NCBI RefSeq assembly: GCF_008016795.1
Contig: NZ_SDIK01000019.1
Span: forward strand, 1-42,857
Direction of reading: 5' to 3'
Length of the DNA stretch: 42,857 nt
Origin: Prevotella brunnea
GTDB taxonomy: Bacteria; Bacteroidota; Bacteroidia; Bacteroidales; Bacteroidaceae
Shown: piece after piece, positions 1 through 7,088 of the stretch
Layout: each line of letters starts with the position of its first letter
Numbering within the stretch: the stretch's first letter is position 1
Notes under the pieces: generated by a model
Told to the model about the DNA's origin: nothing
The model's database searches: none
What the model saw: the letters and a program-made list of their open reading frames with translations, nothing else
Made by a program: the position numbers and the translations under genes

Positions 1-102
1 AGCTAAATCCGTATAAGACACTTTTACAAACTGACAGCTAATGTATGTATAATCATGGTGCATCTTTTGAACGCCACAAAAGGAAAGAAGAAAGCATAAT
101 CG

Positions 103-134
103 CTTGGGTATTTAACAAGAAATGATTACTTTTG
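103..134 (+). promoter_or_regulatory. Bacteroidetes-type promoter of the thiamine operon
   Basis: A TACTTTTG box at 127-134 fits the Bacteroidetes -7 consensus TAnnTTTG. A CTTG at 103-106 sits about 20 bp upstream, as the -33 element should. Transcription would start near 138, just before the TPP aptamer. Confidence 0.6.
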
Positions 135-157
135 CAACGGCTTTCAAACTGAAAGCT

Positions 158-243
158 AAGGGGGTGCTCGCCTTCTTTGGCGTGGCTGAGAACATACCCA
201 TGAACCTGATACGGATAATGCCGTCGTAGGGAAACGCCCCTTT
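158..243 (+). promoter_or_regulatory. TPP riboswitch (THI element)
   Basis: The conserved THI-box core is readable: GGCTGAGA at 184-191, ATACCC, then GAACCTGAT, GGATAATGCC and GTCGTAGGGA up to 232. The ends pair as the P1 helix (AAGGGG near 158-163 with CCCCTT near 237-242). The aptamer ends about 26 nt before the TonB receptor start. I see no terminator hairpin between aptamer and gene, so control is probably translational, or acts by masking the start region. High thiamine pyrophosphate should repress the uptake operon downstream. Confidence 0.93.
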
Positions 244-268
244 ACACATTGATTTATAATATTTTAAA

Positions 269-2650
269 ATGAAAAAAGTAGTTTTATTGGCTGTTGCGTG
301 CTTCTGTATGGTAGGGATGAAAGCCCAAACGGAAGATACATTGGCAAGTCAAGAATTGCAAGAAGTGATTGTGGCAGGTGTTCGCGCTCCGAAAAATGCA
401 CCCTATGCCGTTGCGAATATCGGGAAATCGGAATTGGAGAGTTTTTCAAAGAGCGGCAGAGAATTGCCCTTCCTTTTTTCAAGAACTCCCGGAGTATTGG
501 CATGGGGCGAAAACGGTTTGGGAACAGGCACTGCAGCCATGCGCATACGAGGAGCGGCAGGTAGCAGAATAAATGTAACGCTCGATGGCGTGGCTCTGAA
601 TTCCCCTGAAGACCAAACGGTTTTCTGGGCGAACATGAACTCCTATGCCGCACTGTTGGGAAGCGTACAGATACAGCGCGGTATTGGTACATCGACTAAC
701 GGCGATGGGGCTTTCGGTGGTTCCATCTCGCTGGCTACGATTGCGCCAAGCTTAATGCCATCTGCAAAAATCAGTGGGGCGTACGGCTCCTACAATACTT
801 ATAATACGGGCGTTAGTTTCTCAACGGGATTGCTCGGAAATCATCTCATCTTTGATGGGGCTTATCATGAAACATCTACAGATGGGTTCATTCACGGAAC
901 GAAAGGACGCTCAGGTTCCTACTATGGTGGACTGACCTTTCTTGGGAACGGCTTTCAAATTCGCTACAAAAACATTGGCAACTTCGAGAAGACGGGACAG
1001 GCTTGGAACGGTGTAGTCATGGGTAGTGGTGATTTAAGCCTCTTTGATGGGACCTATGGGACTAAGACCGGAATAAGAAATTACAAAAACTTGTATGATA
1101 AAGGACTCGGCAAATTCAATTCGCTCTATGAATATATTGTAACCAATGCCGATGGCTCGTTTGCGAAAGATGCCAATGGAAATTATATTACCGAAAGATA
1201 CAAAATGCGCGATGGCTCTTATTGGAATAAAACCACCGACAACTTCTACCAAAACCACAATATCCTGTCGGCTGTGTGGCAACCTTCTGCGCATTGGAGT
1301 CATAATATCGCATTGCATTACACCTATGGCTTCGGATATTACAGTGAGCTGAAACCAAACTCTAAATTCTCTAAGTTTGGTCTTACGTTCTATGATGGGA
1401 ATGGTAATTTCGTGAAAAAGTCAGATTTCATAAGAAAGAAAGGATTGTCTCAGCATACTTATGGAGCTGTGTATAACGTGAATTATAAGGATGAGAATTG
1501 GGATGTCATCGGCGGTCTCAATCTGCAACAATTCCGAGGCGACCATTTCGGATTTGTTACTTACATTAAAAACGAGGAAGCCGATGCAAAGTTCCGTCCT
1601 AATGGGAAAGATTATAAATACTATGACTCCGATGCCACGAAGTTCGATTACAGCGGTTTCATGAAGGCAAACTATCATTTCAACAACTATTGGAATGCTT
1701 TTGCCGACTTGCAGTACCGTTATGTAGAATACAAAACAAGTGGAATAAACGACAGGTTCTATAGTGATAAAAATGGTTATTACAACCAAAAACTCGCTGT
1801 GGTTGAGCGTTATAACTTTGTTAATCCAAAAGCCGGAATCAGTTTCTTCAAGGATGGACACAAAGCCTATGCCTCCATCGCTTATGCCAATCGCGAACCG
1901 GAACGCAACAACTTCACCGATAACGGAAAATACGGAGGTCCAAGTCCGGAAAGGCTAACCGATTATGAGCTTGGCTATCAATACATGGGGAGCAATTGGC
2001 ATGCCGGCGTGAACTTCTATTACATGGATTATACCAATCAGTTTGTCCAAACCGGCGAGCTGAGTGATATCGGTGAGACATTGACCACGAATATCAAGTC
2101 GAGCTACAGGATGGGCGCAGAGTTTGTGGCAGGATGGAGTCCGCTTTCTTGGCTTACTGTCGAAGGGAACGCGGCATTGAGCAAGAATGTAGTCAAGGAT
2201 TTCGATGAGATGGCAAGCGAAAATTGGGAAGACAGTTTCCGTAAAATCCATTACAGCCATTCAACGCTTGCATTTTCGCCATCAGCCATCCTCAATGGCT
2301 TTCTCAACTTGCATTATAAAGGTGCGCAAGTTGTTTGGCATACAAACTTCGTGAGCAGTCAATATTTGGACAACACCGAGAATACAAGTCGGTCGCTCCC
2401 CTGCTTCAGTCAAAGTAACATCAACCTAAGCTATAACTTGAACCTGACAGGAAAGCGTTTGGGTGTAAAGGAAATCGTCTTTGGGGTGGACTTATATAAC
2501 GTCTTCAATCGCCATTATGCCATTAGTGGTTGGGCATACGACACCATTCTCGATGCTGACGGTCATCCAAATGAAAATCGCTATACGCAGTTGGGATTCA
2601 TTCCTGCCGCCGGTTTCAACATGATGGGTAACATAACATTGAGATTCTAA
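269..2650 (+). CDS. TonB-dependent outer membrane receptor, probably for thiamine
   Basis: A 793-residue precursor with a Sec signal peptide ending in MKA-Q near residue 20. A TonB-type plug domain follows at about residues 30-155 (RTPGV, RIRGA, VTLDGVALN and FGGSISL blocks). The rest is a beta-barrel with many aromatic strand ends, finishing in the typical aromatic terminus LRF. There is no N-terminal carboxypeptidase-regulatory-like domain, so it is not a SusC-type glycan receptor. Substrate assignment rests on context: it lies directly behind a TPP riboswitch and ahead of pnuT and thiamine pyrophosphokinase, an arrangement known in Bacteroidetes for outer membrane thiamine uptake. It should import thiamine (or a precursor or phosphate) using TonB/ExbBD energy. 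The ATG at 269 is the only sensible start. Confidence 0.9.
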   Translation: MKKVVLLAVACFCMVGMKAQTEDTLASQELQEVIVAGVRAPKNAPYAVANIGKSELESFSKSGRELPFLFSRTPGVLAWGENGLGTGTAAMRIRGAAGSRINVTLDGVALNSPEDQTVFWANMNSYAALLGSVQIQRGIGTSTNGDGAFGGSISLATIAPSLMPSAKISGAYGSYNTYNTGVSFSTGLLGNHLIFDGAYHETSTDGFIHGTKGRSGSYYGGLTFLGNGFQIRYKNIGNFEKTGQAWNGVVMGSGDLSLFDGTYGTKTGIRNYKNLYDKGLGKFNSLYEYIVTNADGSFAKDANGNYITERYKMRDGSYWNKTTDNFYQNHNILSAVWQPSAHWSHNIALHYTYGFGYYSELKPNSKFSKFGLTFYDGNGNFVKKSDFIRKKGLSQHTYGAVYNVNYKDENWDVIGGLNLQQFRGDHFGFVTYIKNEEADAKFRPNGKDYKYYDSDATKFDYSGFMKANYHFNNYWNAFADLQYRYVEYKTSGINDRFYSDKNGYYNQKLAVVERYNFVNPKAGISFFKDGHKAYASIAYANREPERNNFTDNGKYGGPSPERLTDYELGYQYMGSNWHAGVNFYYMDYTNQFVQTGELSDIGETLTTNIKSSYRMGAEFVAGWSPLSWLTVEGNAALSKNVVKDFDEMASENWEDSFRKIHYSHSTLAFSPSAILNGFLNLHYKGAQVVWHTNFVSSQYLDNTENTSRSLPCFSQSNINLSYNLNLTGKRLGVKEIVFGVDLYNVFNRHYAISGWAYDTILDADGHPNENRYTQLGFIPAAGFNMMGNITLRF

Positions 2651-2657
2651 CATGATG

Positions 2658-2687
2658 ATATCCCCTTTCTTGGCGGAAAGGGGATAT
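2658..2687 (+). terminator. Perfect 12-bp hairpin between receptor gene and pnuT
   Basis: ATATCCCCTTTC (2658-2669) pairs perfectly with GAAAGGGGATAT (2676-2687) across a 6-nt loop, 7 nt after the receptor stop. Only a mixed ATTCTATTG follows, not a T-tract. It may therefore be a weak terminator, or a 3'-end stabiliser that lets the receptor be made in excess of PnuT and the kinase. Confidence 0.6.
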
Positions 2688-2718
2688 ATTCTATTGTAGT
2701 AAACAAAGGAAATTACGA

Positions 2719-3345
2719 ATGTTCGACGCTATTTTCGCTTTTTTTCAGAACACAGATACGTATAGAATACTGGATGTAGTGGGAACCATCATTGGTTTCA
2801 TTTACATCTATCAGGAATATAAGGCAAGTATATGGCTTTGGCTGACGGGAATCGTAATGCCGATTATTTATACATTCGTCTATTATGAAGCGGGATTGTA
2901 TGCCGATTTCGGTATGCAGATATATTATACGTTGGCTGCTGTTTACGGATTTCTTTATTGGAAGTTCGGGAAGAAAGCAAATAATGACAGTGAAGAGTTG
3001 CCCATAACACATTTCCCCAAAAAGCTAATTTTTCCCACCTGTTTAATATTCCTTTTTGCGTGGGGAACTTTATATTTTATACTGATAAGGTTTACCAACT
3101 CAACTGTTCCCATTCTTGATAGCTTTGGCAACTCTCTTAGTTTTATAGGGTTGTGGGCTTTGGCGAAGAAATACTTGGAACAATGGTGGATTTGGATAGT
3201 TGTCGATGTGGAATTGGCTGCGTTATATGTATATAAGGATATTCCATTCACTGCCGGACTCTACGCTGCTTATTCCTTAATTGCCATTGCCGGCTACTTA
3301 AAATGGAAGCGAATGATGAGCGAGCAAACAACAATAAGCAAATGA
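2719..3345 (+). CDS. pnuT: PnuT-type thiamine transporter (PnuC family)
   Basis: A 208-residue inner membrane protein with about seven hydrophobic segments. It has the tryptophan/tyrosine-rich pattern of the PnuC/NMN transporter family (WLWLTG near 48, YGFLYWKFG near 75, and an EQWWIWIVVD segment near 155). PnuC relatives carry nicotinamide riboside; the subgroup under TPP riboswitches and next to thiamine pyrophosphokinase carries thiamine. Here it lies 68 nt behind the TonB receptor and overlaps the kinase start by 4 nt. It should bring periplasmic thiamine into the cytoplasm by facilitated diffusion, with phosphorylation trapping it. The thiamine specificity is inferred from context. Confidence 0.88.
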   Translation: MFDAIFAFFQNTDTYRILDVVGTIIGFIYIYQEYKASIWLWLTGIVMPIIYTFVYYEAGLYADFGMQIYYTLAAVYGFLYWKFGKKANNDSEELPITHFPKKLIFPTCLIFLFAWGTLYFILIRFTNSTVPILDSFGNSLSFIGLWALAKKYLEQWWIWIVVDVELAALYVYKDIPFTAGLYAAYSLIAIAGYLKWKRMMSEQTTISK

Positions 3346-3989
3346 ATGAATTAAGAACTCGATACGATGTCGTTGTGGTGGCTGCGGGGGAGATGCCGAA
3401 ATCCTCATTAGCAAACTGTATCTTGAGGAATGCTGCCCATGTCGTGGCCTGTGATGGGGCATTGGAAAGTTTGTTGTTGCAAGGTATAGAACCCGAAGCG
3501 GTTATCGGTGATGGCGATTCTATTACCCCACGGTTGAAGGAAAAATATAAATCCATCTATCATCAGGTTGATGAACAAGAATACAACGACCTTACAAAAG
3601 CAACCCGATATGCTCTATCTAATTTTGATTTAGGAGAAAAACCGGCTTTTTGCTATCTTGGAGCTATGGGGAAACGGGAAGATCATACTTTAGGAAATTT
3701 GTCTCTCCTGCTTCATTACTACACGCATTTACACATTGCCCCCGTGATGGTAAGCGATTATGGGTGGTTCGTTCCGGCAAAGGGTAGTGATAGTTTTGCT
3801 TCCTTTCCACACCAGCAAGTAAGTATCTTTCAGGTGGATTGCAAGCAGCTTAGCAGTGTGGGGCTGAAATGGGAAATATATCCTTTTAGGGAATTGTGGC
3901 AAGGAACATTGAATGAGGCTGTAGGTGATTGTTTTGCCATCGAAGCCGATGGAACATATCTTGTTTACAGAACCCATCAACCGAAGTAA
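3342..3989 (+). CDS. Thiamine pyrophosphokinase
   Basis: Converts thiamine and ATP to thiamine pyrophosphate and AMP in one step. Family motifs visible are VACDGA, the metal/nucleotide-binding VIGDGDS, and an acidic motif ending YNDLTKA. The C-terminal third fits the thiamine-binding beta-sandwich. I choose the ATG at 3342 (215 residues) because it overlaps the pnuT stop as ATGA, a usual coupling signal, and because the protein then begins a few residues before the first core strand (YDVVVVAAGE). An in-frame ATG at 3303 would add 13 low-complexity residues. It is the last gene of the riboswitch operon: the salvaged product TPP would bind the riboswitch and close the loop. Confidence 0.9.
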   Translation: MNELRTRYDVVVVAAGEMPKSSLANCILRNAAHVVACDGALESLLLQGIEPEAVIGDGDSITPRLKEKYKSIYHQVDEQEYNDLTKATRYALSNFDLGEKPAFCYLGAMGKREDHTLGNLSLLLHYYTHLHIAPVMVSDYGWFVPAKGSDSFASFPHQQVSIFQVDCKQLSSVGLKWEIYPFRELWQGTLNEAVGDCFAIEADGTYLVYRTHQPK

Positions 3990-4030
3990 GTGCATCAGTT
4001 GATAGGGTAAGGAAATATCGTTCAACAATG

Positions 4031-4072
4031 AAAGGGCTTGAGAATGCAATGATTTCAAACCCTTTATTTTTT
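4031..4072 (+). terminator. Intrinsic terminator of the thiamine operon
   Basis: AAAGGGCTTGA (from 4031) pairs with TTTCAAACCCTTT (to 4065), followed by ATTTTTTAT. It lies between the convergent kinase gene and dnaA, and its T-tract runs into the dnaA stop codon. Confidence 0.75.
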
Positions 4073-5477
4073 ATCCTTTCAGCTTAAATGAATTTTCTAT
4101 CGATGACAGCTCGGCGGTAAATCTTTTGTCCACCTGTAATCGTTTCTCGATTCGAGAACAACTGTGTATCACCGTGCTGTGATCACGTCCTCCTACCAAT
4201 TTACCTATTCGGCTTGCGGGCATCTTTGTAAACTTCTGTGCCAAATACATGCTTACTTGGCGCGCCAAAACAATGTCCTGTTTCCTTGAGCGCGAATTGA
4301 CAGCGGTGGTCGTTACATTGAAGTGTTCACAAACTTTGTCAAGAATGTCGTCAATGGTGAGTGGCTCATCATCTATTTTCACCGCACGCTTAATTATTCT
4401 TTCAGCAAGTCGCATATCCACCTTGCTATTATAAACCACACTATAGGCTAACAGAGAGTTGATAACACCTTGCAAGTCACGCACACTTCCATTTGCCGTT
4501 TCAGCAATAAACTTAACGACATCTTCCGGAATTTCCAACCCATCTCGTTTTATCTTGTTGTGCAGGATGTCGATGCAAAGCTGTGTATTGGGCTTTTCCA
4601 ACTCGGCAATCAGTCCGCAGGCGAAACGTGTGAGCAAACGTTCGTTCATCCCTTTCAATTCTACCGGTGGGCGGTCGGATGCCAAAATTATCCGCTTCCC
4701 ATTCTTGAATAAATGGTTGAAGATGTGGAAGAAAGTGTCTTGCGTCTTTGTCGCCGTCATCCATTCTTGTATGTCATCTACAATCAAGATATCAATTGTC
4801 TGGTAGAAGTTGATGAAATCATTTGTTGTATTGTGCAAAACCGAATTGGTATATTGCACTTGGAACAATCGGGCAGAGATGTACAGTACTCGTTTCTGTG
4901 GATAGAGTTGTTTCGTTCGCAATCCAATCGCATTAATAAGATGCGTCTTTCCACATCCGGATGGTCCGTAAATAAACATCGGATTAAACTGTGTGGTGTT
5001 AGGATGTTCGGCAATGGATAACCCGATGGAACGCGACAGTCTGTTGCTGTCTCCTTCTATATAGTTGTTGAACGATTTGTGTGGGTCAAGTTGTGGGTCA
5101 ATGTCCTGTGGAGCAATGTCCAATGCTGTCGGACTTTGGTTGCCGCGTTGAGTAGATTGTTGAGTAGGTATTTTCTCAATGGGGTCGGCCTGTATGTCCT
5201 GTGTCAGGTTGTGGGTTTTGTCTGTTACCACACGATAGGTCAGTTTCACCCCCTGACCATATATGCGTGTGAGTATCTTACTCATTAAATCTACGTAGTT
5301 CTCTTCGAGATATTCATAAACAAACAAACTGGGAACTTGAACCAATAACGTTTTCGAAGCCGTATCAAACGTCTCGAATACGATTGGTCGAAACCATGTG
5401 GCAAATTGCTGCTCGGTTACATTCTCTTTAACAAGCGAGAGACATTTTTCCCAGAGAGCATCGGGGTGAACTTTCAT
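4071..5477 (-). CDS. dnaA: Chromosomal replication initiator DnaA
   Basis: A full-length 468-residue initiator. Domain I (1-80) interacts with helicase and DnaA partners. A Q/D/P-rich linker (90-135) is domain II. The AAA+ domain III carries Walker A GPSGCGKTH at 171-179 and Walker B ILIVDDIQEW near 230-239. Domain IV ends with the DNA-binding signature GGRDHSTV near 429-436. It should bind DnaA boxes as an ATP complex and open oriC. The gene stands alone; the usual partners dnaN, recF and gyrB are not nearby. About 1 kb of non-coding DNA lies upstream. A TAACTTTG box at 5554-5547 gives a likely promoter and a leader of roughly 65 nt. Confidence 0.97.
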   Translation of the reverse strand: MKVHPDALWEKCLSLVKENVTEQQFATWFRPIVFETFDTASKTLLVQVPSLFVYEYLEENYVDLMSKILTRIYGQGVKLTYRVVTDKTHNLTQDIQADPIEKIPTQQSTQRGNQSPTALDIAPQDIDPQLDPHKSFNNYIEGDSNRLSRSIGLSIAEHPNTTQFNPMFIYGPSGCGKTHLINAIGLRTKQLYPQKRVLYISARLFQVQYTNSVLHNTTNDFINFYQTIDILIVDDIQEWMTATKTQDTFFHIFNHLFKNGKRIILASDRPPVELKGMNERLLTRFACGLIAELEKPNTQLCIDILHNKIKRDGLEIPEDVVKFIAETANGSVRDLQGVINSLLAYSVVYNSKVDMRLAERIIKRAVKIDDEPLTIDDILDKVCEHFNVTTTAVNSRSRKQDIVLARQVSMYLAQKFTKMPASRIGKLVGGRDHSTVIHSCSRIEKRLQVDKRFTAELSSIENSFKLKG

Positions 5478-5546
5478 GTTTACTAAATATCTTTATGTCT
5501 TTCGACGATGGTTATTTTTATCGACTGCCTTTTCAAAAGGTAGTTG

Positions 5547-5554
5547 CAAAGTTA
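5547..5554 (-). promoter_or_regulatory. -7 box of the dnaA promoter
   Basis: On the minus strand this reads TAACTTTG, a match to TAnnTTTG, about 70 nt before the dnaA start. A good -33 TTTG at the right spacing is not obvious. Confidence 0.5.
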
Positions 5555-5745
5555 GCAAAAAAAATGCAAACCATTAAATAAATCCTATCGCATCTTTTTG
5601 TCTTGGTTTCTTCTAATGTGCTATGTACTTGGTTTTTAGATGTGAATATCGCTTTTCTGTCAATTTCTAAAATTGCTAAATTCCAACATTCTATTTTTCA
5701 GCCTGTTAAGAGAATTATCAGAGAAATGGTAGAAAGTGGTGAAAC

Positions 5746-5790
5746 ATTGTGTTACAAACTTAAAAAGATTGATTTTCAATTGTGTTACAA
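5746..5790 (+). repeat. Two direct copies of ATTGTGTTACAA upstream of dnaA
   Basis: The identical 12-mer occurs at 5746-5757 and 5779-5790, 33 bp apart (three helical turns). It lies about 200-240 bp upstream of the likely dnaA promoter, in DNA without a convincing gene. The same-face spacing suggests paired protein sites. The sequence does not match the DnaA box TTATCCACA well. Confidence 0.5.
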
Positions 5791-5974
5791 CTTTCTCTTA
5801 AAGTGTGGAACTTCAATGGTGGTATTTAGACTCTTTTTAAATAATTCGTGATAATTTGTCTTTTTAGGTATCTATGATAGACAGCTTTGCAGAGATTCAT
5901 TTGTGTTTTCTTTCCAAATCTTATAGTTTGCAATCCAATAACTTGCCTGCCGCAATGCAAAACCTTAGCTTTTT

Positions 5975-6225
5975 CGTGTTCAGGCGATGGTAAACAGCCG
6001 CTCGGTAGTAAATATTCCACCCGACCATCATTGTGAAATTATATTACAAAAGCCACGCCCGATAAACGCTTTGTAATCTGTTGATAATCAGGATGATATT
6101 ATTTGCGATTTAAAAGCTTAGCTTTTGCACTCCAATTCATGACCTTTTGCAATGCAAAAGCTTAGCTTTTACGGAGCAAAAGCTTAGCTTTGGATAGATG
6201 AATGAAGAATAATTAGGACATTATT
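5975..6225 (+). repeat. Dispersed hairpin element, long copy (locus 1)
   Basis: About 250 bp that can be aligned nearly end to end with 40861-41112. It contains three A4-GCTTAGC-T3-4 units (6112-6127, 6155-6170, 6177-6191). The first two form an inverted repeat: TAAAAGCTTAGCTTTTGCA (6111-6129) with 6153-6171, one central mismatch. The block around TTGTAATCTGTTGATAATCA (6071-6090) is also shared with other loci. A further unit-like sequence lies at 5958-5974. It sits in the gap between dnaA and the small membrane protein gene. No open reading frame is conserved in it. Confidence 0.85.
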
Positions 6226-6477
6226 GAACTTTTCTCATATCAGGGGTAAGGATTTTCGCATTTTCAATGCCCTTAAAAAATAAAGAATATGCTTGTCTTT
6301 TGTCTTTCCCCGACAGGCAGGTGGTGATACGGGTTCATAGCGCATGTTTTTTAGTCAGTAAATTGCTGAATGGCAAACATCTACAATTGAATATTTCCAA
6401 TGCAGTCATTAGAAAAAAGAACCAAAGAGGTTTCTAATGAAGATTTGGGCTTAGGAGTGAAAGGAAACGCTAACAGC

Positions 6478-6921
6478 TCATCTCACCCTGATACACACCT
6501 CGCCACGGAACGCCTTATTCTCTTCCCGACTTATAAAGCCGTAAACAGGTGTTTTACCTTGTGTCATCAATCTTTCATATAATTTGGGTTGGGCATCCAC
6601 GTAACCACGAATGGTATGCTCGGAGTCATAAACACAAATTCGTCCATCGTGGGTCTCATCAGTCTTTGCAAAACCAACAAACAAGCCCACTTGTTCTTCT
6701 TCCACCGGTAGTGCAGTGCTCAGGTCGTAATGCAGAAAGCCCAACCGAGTAATGAGTTCGTTTTCAATGAAGGCATCCTCCACGTCTTTTAAGGATAGAC
6801 TCTCAAAGTTTTTCGGAGCAATATTGCGCTCCGGTTTATTCTTTTTTACTGCGGAACGTTTTGATAAGTAAATCACAATCACAATGGTGATAACTATCAA
6901 TATGAGATTTAAGATGTTCAT
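6478..6921 (-). CDS. Small membrane-anchored protein of unknown function
   Basis: A 147-residue protein with one N-terminal transmembrane helix (about residues 3-21, Ile/Val-rich), then a basic stretch (KRSAVKKNK) and a soluble domain of about 110 residues. By the positive-inside rule the soluble part is cytoplasmic. I do not recognise the family. The soluble part contains GLFVGFAKTDET, RICVYDSEHTIRGYVDA and a GFISREENK turn, resembling a small beta-rich domain. The ATG at 6921 is preferred over an in-frame TTG two codons upstream. A TATCTTTG box at 6982-6975 is a plausible promoter. The gene appears to be monocistronic. Confidence 0.75.
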   Translation of the reverse strand: MNILNLILIVITIVIVIYLSKRSAVKKNKPERNIAPKNFESLSLKDVEDAFIENELITRLGFLHYDLSTALPVEEEQVGLFVGFAKTDETHDGRICVYDSEHTIRGYVDAQPKLYERLMTQGKTPVYGFISREENKAFRGEVCIRVR

Positions 6922-6974
6922 ATTCAAAGCATTTTCAAGACAGAGGGGATGGCAAATGTTTCCATCGTTCTCTG

Positions 6975-6982
6975 CAAAGATA
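6975..6982 (-). promoter_or_regulatory. -7 box for the small membrane protein gene
   Basis: TATCTTTG on the minus strand, about 54 nt before the ATG at 6921. No clear -33 element is seen. Confidence 0.45.
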
Positions 6983-7056
6983 CTAAATCACTCTTAAAAA
7001 ATAATGTTTTTTATTATCAATCCTAAGATTTATGATGAAATTTTGGTTTAAAGCTG

Positions 7057-7064
7057 TATCTTTG
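7057..7064 (+). promoter_or_regulatory. -7 box of the alpha-2-macroglobulin/ispH promoter
   Basis: TATCTTTG matches TAnnTTTG, 25 nt before the ATG at 7089. The -33 region (TTTATG near 7030) is a weak match. Confidence 0.5.
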
Positions 7065-7088
7065 CATATAACTTATTCATTTTAAGAT

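Larger units (their letters stand above)
5478..6477. other. 1-kb non-coding stretch upstream of dnaA
   Basis: It holds the dnaA promoter, the ATTGTGTTACAA pair and hairpin element locus 1. From 6226 to 6477 I see only an 8-bp inverted repeat ATTAGAAA/TTTCTAAT (near 6408-6438), downstream of the minus-strand gene ending at 6478. An origin is possible by position, but no cluster of canonical DnaA boxes is visible. Confidence 0.5.

Noticed and set aside
1421..1861. 146-codon minus-strand frame inside the TonB receptor gene
   Set aside because: It is fully antisense to a clear receptor with intact motifs and has no recognisable domain. Similar antisense frames inside the alpha-2-macroglobulin, M16 and clpB genes were rejected for the same reason.
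4880..4905. DnaA-box-like TGTGGATAG inside dnaA
   Set aside because: It is a single site with one mismatch inside coding sequence, with no cluster around it; not enough for an origin.
5603..5851. 82-codon plus-strand frame upstream of dnaA
   Set aside because: No promoter, no recognisable family, and it spans the repeated ATTGTGTTACAA sites in AT-rich DNA.
5975..6225. CRISPR-like array from the repeated A4-GCTTAGC-T4 units
   Set aside because: Units are short, occur in both orientations, have unequal spacing and form inverted pairs. No cas gene is present.
5478..6477. Replication origin next to dnaA
   Set aside because: I found no set of canonical DnaA boxes or a clear unwinding element. 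Position alone is insufficient.
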